Part shown: positions 57,757 through 64,000 of the stretch, in pieces | How the letters are laid out: each line of letters starts with the position of its first letter | Numbering within the stretch: the stretch's first letter is position 1 | Assembly: GCF_039531165.1 (NCBI RefSeq) | Contig: NZ_BAAAPN010000057.1 | Coordinates: forward strand, 243,857 to 307,856 | Direction of reading: 5' to 3' | From: Nostocoides_A vanveenii | GTDB taxonomy: Bacteria > Actinomycetota > Actinomycetes > Actinomycetales > Dermatophilaceae | DNA: 64,000 nt | Translations under genes and position numbers: made by a program | Notes under the pieces: model-generated | Databases searched by the model: none | Told to the model about the DNA's origin: nothing | What the model saw: only the letters and a program-made list of their open reading frames with translations

Positions 57757-60700
57757 TCAACCGAGGCCGAGGAATCGGTCTACGTAGGTTGTTAGGCGGG
57801 CTAGGACGATGGATCGCTTGATCGCATGGGCGCCGTCCGGAGCGAAGCGTGACATGGGCGGAAGGATCCGGGTCAGTGCAGTGCCGCCAACAGGGAGTTC
57901 GCCGTCGCGAAAGGCGTTGTCCACCAACACTCGTGTTTCGTCGGGTCGTAGGCCCTCTTCTTTGATCATGACGTCAAGTTCCTGCTCCCGTCGTCTTGCG
58001 ACGAAAGCTTTCCACTCGACGTCCACTGCGCCCGAGGCCGACACGGAGTCGACGAACTCCTCGATGAGGTCCTTCTTGCTGCGAAGAGAGGGGCTGGCGT
58101 CGATGGCCCGCGTGATCTGCTCCTTGATCTCTCGGTCCTCCCCGTCACCCTTGGCGGTGCGGTACTTCTCGACGAGCATGAGGATGTAGTCGACGTTGAT
58201 CTCGACCTGCTTGATGAGTTCGATCTCGAAGACCACGTCCTCGGCGATGGACTCCTTCTCCACCGCCGTGTCCTTGCGGAACTCGGCATAGAGGTCGAGA
58301 TAGACGCTCGTGTAGTCCTGCACCTGCCGCGGCGTGAGGATCTCCTCGCCGGCGAAATCGTCGAAAGACGTCAGGATGTTGCGCAGCCGCAGGATTGCTC
58401 CCCAGAGGTCGATGAACTCCTTCTGCGCTGCCTCCCCCACGATCGCCGACCCCAGAGGGTATGCCGCGAGCAGCTCGCCCACCTTCGCGGCATACGTTCC
58501 GTAGTAGTCGGCATACGGCTTTAGGAGGACGATCCCGCGAGCGTCCTTGTTGCCGAAGAGCGCAATGGCGTCGTTCGTCTCCTCCTCGAGATCGCGGAAG
58601 CTGACGATATTGCCAAAGGTCTTGACCGAGTTGAGGATCCGGTTGGTGCGCGAATACGCCTGGAGCAGGCCATGAGCTCTCAGGTTCTTGTCCACCCACA
58701 GGGTGTTGAGGGTGGTCGCGTCGAACCCGGTGAGGAACATGTTGACGACGATCACGAGGTCGATCTCGCGGTTCTTGAGTCGCTGCGAGATGTCCTTGTA
58801 GTAGTTCTGGAAGCGCTCCGAGGAGGTGTCGAAGCTCGTCCCGAACATGTCGTTGTAGTCCTGGATCGCGTCCTCGAGGAAGTCCCGGGCACTGGCCGGG
58901 AGCTGGTCGGTCTCGAAGCCCTCGTCGTCAAAGAAGTCATCCGGGACCGCCTCGTTCGCGGCATACGAAAAGATCAGCCCGATCTTGAGCCGCTGGGCGT
59001 CCGGAAGATCCTGCTGCTGCCATCCTAACGCGTTGTAGTAGATCCGGGCCGCCTCGATCGAACTTGTGGCGAACAAGGCGTTGAACCCGCTGACCCGACG
59101 GCCGCCATGCGCATACGTCTCGGTGCGCTTGGTCTTCTGGTGGAAGTGCTCGAGCGTGTACTCGACGATCTGCTTGATGCGCTCCGGCGCGAGCAGCGCC
59201 TTTTCGCGATCGATCCCGGACACCTGCTTGTCGGCCAGGCCGACAGGCGTCTTGATCGTGTTGACGTAGTCGATGCGGAAGGGCAGGACGTTCTTGTCGG
59301 TGATCGCGTCGACGATCGTGTACGTGTGCAGTTTGTAGCCGAAGGCCTGCTCAGTCGTGCGCAGTTGCACGTTCCCGCCCGAGCTGGCATTGGCAGCGAA
59401 GATCGGCGTCCCCGTGAAGCCGAAGAGGTGGTAGCGGCGGAACGCCTTGGTGATCGCCGTGTGCATGTCACCGAACTGCGAGCGATGGCACTCGTCGAAG
59501 ACGATGACGATGTGGCCGTCGAAGATCGCGTGGCCCTTGTTGGCGGCGATGAAGGTCGAGAGCTTCTGGATGGTCGTGATGATGATCGTCGCGGTCGGGT
59601 CCTCGAGCTGCCGCTTGAGTACGCGCGTTGACGTGTTCGAGTTGGCCGATCCCTCCTGGAATCGGTCGTACTCCTTCATCGTCTGGTAGTCGAGGTCCTT
59701 GCGGTCGACGACGAAGAGCACCTTGTCGACGGCAGACATCGCCGAGGCGAGCTGTGCGGTCTTGAAGCTCGTCAGCGTCTTCCCGGATCCCGTTGTATGC
59801 CAGACATATCCGCCCGCCTTCACGGTGCCGAGCTGGCGGTGGTTGGTCGAGGTCTCGATGCGCCGCAGGATCTGCTCGGTCGCAGCGATCTGGTAGGGCC
59901 GCAGGACCAGGAGCATCCGGTCCGAGGTCAGCACGCAGTAGCGCGTCAACACGTTGAGCAGCGTGTGCTTGGCGAAGAAGGTCTTCGTGAAGCCGACGAG
60001 GTCAGTGATGGGCCGGTTGGTCGCATCGGCCCACCACGAGGTGAACTCGAAACTGTTGGACGTCTTGCGCACGCGCCGTCGACCGCTGCCCGACTCGCTC
60101 AGGTGCTGACGCCGGGTCGTGTTGGAGTAGTACTTCGTCAGGGTCCCGTTGCTGATGACGAAGAGCTGGACGTACTCGAAGAGACCACTCCCGGACCAGA
60201 AACTGTCGCGTTGGTAGCGCTCGATCTGGTTGAACGCCTCCCGGATGTCGACCCCGCGCCGCTTGAGCTCGACGTGCACCATCGGCAGGCCGTTGACGAG
60301 GATCGTCACGTCGAAGCGCGTCGCCCGCTTCACCCCAGTGGCAGAGGCGCCCTCGGTCTCGTACTGGTTGATGACCTGGAGCCGGTTGTTGTGGATGTTC
60401 TGCTTGTCGAGGAGCCGGACGTTCTTTGTCGTGCCGTCCTCGCGGGTGAGGAGCTGGACGTGGTCCTCCTGGAGGCGGATCGTCTTGTCCTCCATCCCGG
60501 AGTTGGCGCTGGCGATCCGCTCGCTGAAGAAGGTGGTCCATTCGGTGTCGCTGAACCGTATGCCGTTGAGCCCTTCGAGCTGCCGCCTCACGTTGTCGAT
60601 GAGGTCGGCTTCTGAGGTGATCGGCAGGTATTCGTAGGCCTGCGCCTCGAGCTGCGTGAGGAGCGCCCTCTCGAGGTCGGATTCCGATTGGTATGCCGTG

Positions 60701-60804
60701 TCGCCGGCTTCGTCGGGGACGAACTGCGCGACGACAGTGCTCTCGGCACTCATCGCGATCGGGGCGTAGGCCCGCGTCGGTTCGTGCCTGTCGAGAGAGG
60801 TCAT
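57757..60804 (-). CDS. hsdR: Type I restriction enzyme R (motor/nuclease) subunit
   Basis: A 1015-residue HsdR. The N-terminal nuclease domain holds the PD-(D/E)xK-type residues in RFDVTILVNGLPMVHVELK (Asp and Glu-x-Lys near residue 178). The SF2 translocase has Walker A VWHTTGSGKTLTSF near 340 and a DECH box IVFDECHRSQFG near 436, then motif VI YSRTNRI. It pulls DNA and cuts it away from the recognition site when the site is unmethylated. It is the last gene of a leftward unit. No hsdM is present in the window; it should lie beyond the right edge. Confidence 0.95.
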   Translation of the reverse strand: MTSLDRHEPTRAYAPIAMSAESTVVAQFVPDEAGDTAYQSESDLERALLTQLEAQAYEYLPITSEADLIDNVRRQLEGLNGIRFSDTEWTTFFSERIASANSGMEDKTIRLQEDHVQLLTREDGTTKNVRLLDKQNIHNNRLQVINQYETEGASATGVKRATRFDVTILVNGLPMVHVELKRRGVDIREAFNQIERYQRDSFWSGSGLFEYVQLFVISNGTLTKYYSNTTRRQHLSESGSGRRRVRKTSNSFEFTSWWADATNRPITDLVGFTKTFFAKHTLLNVLTRYCVLTSDRMLLVLRPYQIAATEQILRRIETSTNHRQLGTVKAGGYVWHTTGSGKTLTSFKTAQLASAMSAVDKVLFVVDRKDLDYQTMKEYDRFQEGSANSNTSTRVLKRQLEDPTATIIITTIQKLSTFIAANKGHAIFDGHIVIVFDECHRSQFGDMHTAITKAFRRYHLFGFTGTPIFAANASSGGNVQLRTTEQAFGYKLHTYTIVDAITDKNVLPFRIDYVNTIKTPVGLADKQVSGIDREKALLAPERIKQIVEYTLEHFHQKTKRTETYAHGGRRVSGFNALFATSSIEAARIYYNALGWQQQDLPDAQRLKIGLIFSYAANEAVPDDFFDDEGFETDQLPASARDFLEDAIQDYNDMFGTSFDTSSERFQNYYKDISQRLKNREIDLVIVVNMFLTGFDATTLNTLWVDKNLRAHGLLQAYSRTNRILNSVKTFGNIVSFRDLEEETNDAIALFGNKDARGIVLLKPYADYYGTYAAKVGELLAAYPLGSAIVGEAAQKEFIDLWGAILRLRNILTSFDDFAGEEILTPRQVQDYTSVYLDLYAEFRKDTAVEKESIAEDVVFEIELIKQVEINVDYILMLVEKYRTAKGDGEDREIKEQITRAIDASPSLRSKKDLIEEFVDSVSASGAVDVEWKAFVARRREQELDVMIKEEGLRPDETRVLVDNAFRDGELPVGGTALTRILPPMSRFAPDGAHAIKRSIVLARLTTYVDRFLGLG

Positions 60805-61253
60805 CCCTCTCCTCCTTGCGCAGCCCTCAGCAAGGTGGTGGCCACCGCGACGGCTTTCTCCGCCTCAGCAACACCCACGCTGCGCGCTTCGTAGTGAAGC
60901 TGGTTTCGGGTTCGACGCATGCGCTCCACGTGCTTGGCCGCCTCGTCTGCGGGTGGCGAGTAGAAGATGACGCGCAGGAATTCGGCGAGGGCCGCGTGCT
61001 GACCCGGGCCGTTGGCGGTGCGGTAACCATGACGGGCAAGCATCGCCTCGCCGACTGCGTGGGCCGCGTCGTAGGCGAGGTTGTATTGGTTCTGAGGCAG
61101 GCGCAGGTGTGGCAGATCGGCGATGGTGTCGGTCGCGCGCTCCAGGAAGAGCGTCGCCCTCTCGTCGTCCCTGGGAACGGGCACCAGGCGTCCCTTGGCG
61201 ACCATTGCCTTCAGGGCCTGCTGCTGGGTAGCGCTGAGGCTTCGGGTCACCAC
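60801..61253 (-). CDS. HEPN-domain protein (putative RNase toxin)
   Basis: A 150-residue, mostly helical protein with the HEPN RNase motif R-x4-6-H in RRTRNQLHYEAR near residue 118, preceded by YDAAHAVGEAMLARHG. It overlaps the hsdR start by four bases downstream and the nucleotidyltransferase gene upstream by seven bases. Adjacent HEPN and MNT genes form toxin-antitoxin pairs in which the MNT partner adenylylates or masks the HEPN RNase. Here the pair is nested inside a restriction locus. Confidence 0.82.
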   Translation of the reverse strand: MVTRSLSATQQQALKAMVAKGRLVPVPRDDERATLFLERATDTIADLPHLRLPQNQYNLAYDAAHAVGEAMLARHGYRTANGPGQHAALAEFLRVIFYSPPADEAAKHVERMRRTRNQLHYEARSVGVAEAEKAVAVATTLLRAAQGGEG

Positions 61254-61828
61254 GGCACATCACCGATCACGGGAACGACAGGATTGGATTTCACTTGGGT
61301 CAGGAAACCACTGCCCACCGACAGCTCTTTGGCGGTGAGGATGGTCGGATTGACCGGTCTGCCAACTCGCTCCTGCACACGGTCGCACGCCGCGTAGATC
61401 TCGTCAGCGTCTGGCACGCCGATCACCATGAGATCAATGTCCGACGGTGGCGGCCCGGGCACGCCGAGCGAGCGCGCGGCGAACGAGCCGTAGAGGAAGG
61501 CTGACTCGATCCCTTCGATCGAGCGAAGCTCGTGTTCGAGGAGCACCACGGGTCCTGCGGAAACGAGCAGGATCTGGCGGAGTGGCTCGACAAGCGGACT
61601 GTCGTCTGCGGCCCGAATCAGGCGGGTCCTCCCAACTTGGGTCTCGGCGAGTATCCCCGCGTGTAGCAGCCTCTCCACCTCGCGGTGGACGGTGGGATAG
61701 GCCAAATCAGCGCGGTCGGCCAGATCCGTGATGCTCAGTTCGTCGCCGGTGAGCAGCAGCGCCGCCAACAGACGCGCTTGACCGTCCGACCGGAAGATCG
61801 GGGCGAGCAGCGGCGGTTCTGTTCTCAT
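61247..61828 (-). CDS. Winged-helix MNT nucleotidyltransferase (putative antitoxin)
   Basis: About 193 residues: a winged helix (LSITDLADRADLAYPTVHRE) then a minimal nucleotidyltransferase with FLYGSFAARSL and SDIDLMVIG (Gly-Ser and Asp-x-Asp metal ligands). It is the likely partner of the HEPN gene and may also bind its own promoter. The ATG at 61828 is taken; GTG 61849 or TTG 61864 would add 7-12 residues. The region just upstream is AT-rich (GATAATCTCAGTTAT), which is unusual here and may hold a promoter. Confidence 0.82.
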   Translation of the reverse strand: MRTEPPLLAPIFRSDGQARLLAALLLTGDELSITDLADRADLAYPTVHREVERLLHAGILAETQVGRTRLIRAADDSPLVEPLRQILLVSAGPVVLLEHELRSIEGIESAFLYGSFAARSLGVPGPPPSDIDLMVIGVPDADEIYAACDRVQERVGRPVNPTILTAKELSVGSGFLTQVKSNPVVPVIGDVPW

Positions 61829-61874
61829 ATAACTGAGATTATCCTCCACTTTAGCGATACACAATCCGTCCAGA

Positions 61875-62924
61875 TCAGTGATCGCCCTTCATCTCCGTGA
61901 GGATGGTCTCGATCTCCTCGCGCGTGTAGCTGCGGCCACGGATCCGTCCCGACAAGTTGGTTCCGCCTGACTTGCGGGGAGGGATGAGGGCGACGTTCGA
62001 GGCTGCCTCGGCATCTGGCTGGACGTCTGTCAGTCCGCGCTCTTCCCACTGACCGTACGTGCCACCGTCCCAGGTCCACTGCCGCCGGCCGTTGCAGGAA
62101 CGGCCAGAGGCAACGGCACCCGCAGCGGAGGGCGATGAGAACGGGATATCCCGGGTCACGCGACCCTTCCCACCCTCGATCACAATCGATCCGTCGGCGA
62201 CAAGCTTGTCGTAGCGCGCCTTCAGTGCCGCGTACGCACGGCGGGTGCTCTCGGTGGTTCCCGAACCGGTCCACGCCGCGACGACCGTGGATCCGGCGAG
62301 CAGGGTGAACTCGTCACCGTTGACCTGGGCGCTCGCGTCCACCCCGGTCCTGGGAACCGCGAGCCTGAAGACCGGCGATGCCTCAACCGGCTTCTCCGGT
62401 CGGTCCGTCGCCCGAGACCGGACCTGCCGAATCGCGTTGACGCCGAGCACGGGAAGGATGATCTGGAGGTGGTCGATGAACGCCTCCATGTCGGAGACCT
62501 GGGCCTCGGAAAGGCGCCGACCTTGCGGTATCTGGGTGTTCATGAGGCCGACGCGTTGCGCCTGCGTGGCCTTCTCGACCAGTCGGGCCTCGAGGTAGCC
62601 CCAATGACCTTCGTTGAACGCATCGTCCTTCGCCGTGATGAGGACGACGCGGTCCCAGTAATCCTTGTTGGCCTTGTGGTCCCGGAAGCGGTGGATGAAG
62701 TTCTCGGTGCGGCCGATGTAGCAGGTGACCCCGCCGATGGCCTCGTCGTCGTCGCCAAGGAGGAGGTAGGCACCGTTGCGCCCCGCTTCAGGGCGACGAA
62801 GGATCTCGCCGATGTCCTTGCGTGGCCCGGTGAGGACATGACCGGTCCAGCCCGCGATCTCGGCTGTGGTGATGCCACCTGGTTCGCCGTCGACGAGGAA
62901 GAGCTCGATGTGCTTGCCGGTCAC
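61875..62924 (-). CDS. GIY-YIG nuclease-like protein with DUF4357
   Basis: A 349-residue protein. Residues about 45-135 resemble a GIY-YIG domain: GAYLLLG (Ala for Ile), CYIGRTENFIHRFRDH with the conserved Arg, and YLEARLVEKA with the Glu. The C-terminal part includes the DUF4357 motif (SCNGRRQWTWDGGTYGQWEE) and ends with TREEIETILTEM. Such proteins are found inside type I restriction loci, with unknown role, perhaps as an extra nuclease. It overlaps the hsdS stop by four bases. Confidence 0.85.
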   Translation of the reverse strand: MTGKHIELFLVDGEPGGITTAEIAGWTGHVLTGPRKDIGEILRRPEAGRNGAYLLLGDDDEAIGGVTCYIGRTENFIHRFRDHKANKDYWDRVVLITAKDDAFNEGHWGYLEARLVEKATQAQRVGLMNTQIPQGRRLSEAQVSDMEAFIDHLQIILPVLGVNAIRQVRSRATDRPEKPVEASPVFRLAVPRTGVDASAQVNGDEFTLLAGSTVVAAWTGSGTTESTRRAYAALKARYDKLVADGSIVIEGGKGRVTRDIPFSSPSAAGAVASGRSCNGRRQWTWDGGTYGQWEERGLTDVQPDAEAASNVALIPPRKSGGTNLSGRIRGRSYTREEIETILTEMKGDH

Positions 62925-63898
62925 GACGCCTCCGGGAAGGTGAGGAGCTTGTCGCGGTAGTACTCGTACTGCGTCCGCCGCGCCGCCAACTCGGCCGGCA
63001 GGCCCATGCTCAGGTCATTGACGAGCGCATCGAATCGGTCGAGCAACTCGATCACCCTAAGCTGTTCCTCCCTCGGGACCAAAGGGACCTCGATGCTGCG
63101 CACGATCTCGGCGTTGAGGTTACGGACCGTTCCGGAACCAGCCCGGCGTTCGAACTCGGACTGGATGGCCTCTGACCGCAGTAGGTAATAGAGGTAGTCC
63201 GGCTCGAAACGCTCCTGGAAGTCACTGATGGCCAACCACCCGTCGTGGATACATCCCTCGATCGCGGAGATGTATGGGCGGCCGAAACTCATGGAGTTGG
63301 ATAGGACGAAGTCTCCGGGGAAAACCCTCCGGGACTTTGATGCTCCGCCGGGGGTAACGCGCTCGGCCGTGCCTGCAACGTACTTCCCGTTGACGGGCAC
63401 GTCACCGATCTTGATCCACGGCACGCCATCCGGCGCGTCGGTAAGGAACGCGTGGATCGGTCTAGGGGAAGCGCCCCGAACCACGGTGGCCAACGAACCG
63501 AAGGTGGCACGAGCAGCCGACGGATCCGGCTTGAGGAGCGACTCCGCGTAGAAGCGATACTGCGCGCGGCGGGCTTCCAGCTCCGCTTCCAGCTCCGCTT
63601 CCAGCGACCTGAAGGTGTCGAGCACCTCAACGATTTCGCGCTGGATCTCCAACGGCGGCAACGGAATACGGATTCGCGACAGTCCATCGGCCGAGATCCG
63701 CCGGACCTTCGCTCCGGTGAGGTGTGTTTGCTTCTGCCGCTGAAAGTCGGTGGTCTGGAAGAAGTACGAAACGAACTTGGGGTCGAGTGTGTGGTGGAAG
63801 ATGTGGGCATCTCCGCTGACGGCGGCAGGCTCGGCTCCGAGCCATGCGGTGGCCTTGCCCACCGCCGCATCATCTTCACTGGTCGTGGCGATCACGAG
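62921..63898 (-). CDS. hsdS: Type I restriction specificity subunit, 5' end lost to an insertion
   Basis: Two target-recognition halves remain: the first begins at LVIATTSEDDAAVGKATAWL, a motif normally about 80 residues into such a domain, and runs to the conserved spacer (IPLPPLEIQREIVEVLDTF with a coiled coil of repeated EAELEA). The second half is complete (FGSLATVVRGASPRPIHAF to VPREEQLRVIELLDRF). At codon Leu-Val (63896-63898) similarity stops and an IS-like end begins, so the N-terminal part is cut off. The apparent ATG/TTG at 63904 would be made from inserted DNA. DNA specificity is probably lost unless the rest is present elsewhere. Confidence 0.85.
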   Translation of the reverse strand, partial: LVIATTSEDDAAVGKATAWLGAEPAAVSGDAHIFHHTLDPKFVSYFFQTTDFQRQKQTHLTGAKVRRISADGLSRIRIPLPPLEIQREIVEVLDTFRSLEAELEAELEARRAQYRFYAESLLKPDPSAARATFGSLATVVRGASPRPIHAFLTDAPDGVPWIKIGDVPVNGKYVAGTAERVTPGGASKSRRVFPGDFVLSNSMSFGRPYISAIEGCIHDGWLAISDFQERFEPDYLYYLLRSEAIQSEFERRAGSGTVRNLNAEIVRSIEVPLVPREEQLRVIELLDRFDALVNDLSMGLPAELAARRTQYEYYRDKLLTFPEAS

Positions 63899-64000
63899 TG
63901 TCAAGGGCCAGTAGGAACTGCCCAGTGGCGGTCATGAGACCTGCCCGCTGACGGTCATGAGAACTGCCCGGTGGTGGCCATGGGATCTGCCCATGGGGGC
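63899..64000. mobile_element. End of an IS21-family-like insertion sequence (partial)
   Basis: The boundary TGTCAAGGGCCAGTAGGAAC is followed by CTGCCC at 63918, 63941, 63964 and 63987, an exact 23-base period, with GGTCATGAG or a similar word between. A terminal TGT and several tandem copies near the end are traits of IS21 elements (istA/istB). The body and the other end lie beyond the window, so the family is inferred from the end structure alone. Confidence 0.6.

Overview
The window comes from a GC-rich actinobacterium, most likely a member of the Micrococcales (an Intrasporangiaceae/Dermatophilaceae-type organism; this placement is inference). Supporting signs are the carD-ispD-ispF and cysS-rlmB blocks, a mycothiol-dependent formaldehyde dehydrogenase, trehalose synthesis by OtsA/OtsB, PASTA-less Ser/Thr kinase signalling, many GTG starts, four-base ATGA/GTGA overlaps, and ABC sugar operons controlled by LacI proteins. 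No rRNA, tRNA or CRISPR array was seen.

Layout. 0-3 kb: an LpqE-like lipoprotein, then carD, an ispD fused to a P-loop kinase domain, and ispF. 3-17 kb: accessory genes that separate ispF from its usual partner cysS: a TipA-type MerR regulator, an RNase HI fusion, a winged-helix regulator, the mycothiol formaldehyde dehydrogenase with a metallo-beta-lactamase hydrolase, a frameshifted phospholipase C, a lipoprotein/OmpA pair, a tandem repeat, an isochorismatase-like hydrolase, a phosphoesterase, a cyclic-nucleotide/CBS/DUF294 protein, and an amino-acid binding protein beside a permease. 17-21.6 kb: cysS, rlmB and small membrane proteins. 21.6-25.9 kb: a LacI-controlled FrcBCA-like sugar importer. 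27.4-35.7 kb: a maltose/maltodextrin system (divergent MsmK-type ATPase, then malE-malF-malG-GH13-malR). 35.7-38.1 kb: otsB/otsA. 38.2-43.6 kb: a CBS protein, a multi-membrane-span Ser/Thr kinase and an iron-uptake unit feoA-feoB-nfu behind a candidate IdeR/DtxR box. 43.7-57.7 kb: an acyl-CoA dehydrogenase, a lipoprotein, an unusual zinc-ribbon SDR, a VapBC toxin-antitoxin pair, a flavin monooxygenase divergent from a GAF regulator, a CotH-type kinase, a degraded two-component system and a ChaA-type antiporter. 57.7-64 kb: a type I restriction locus (hsdR, hsdS) with a HEPN/MNT toxin-antitoxin pair and a GIY-YIG protein inserted between its subunits; hsdS is cut by what looks like an IS21-family end at the window edge.

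How the parts work together. The two sugar importers and the GH13 enzyme feed glucose and fructose units into the cell, each apparently controlled by its own LacI repressor through operators that can be pointed to. The Feo unit couples Fe2+ import to an Fe-S scaffold-like protein. The right end is a small defence island. Several genes (phospholipase C, histidine kinase and the secreted protein upstream of it) carry apparent single-base frameshifts, so either local decay or sequence error should be kept in mind. A short word, GGCATAC/GTATGCC, recurs across genes and gaps far more often than base composition would predict and is the most intriguing genome-scale signal here.
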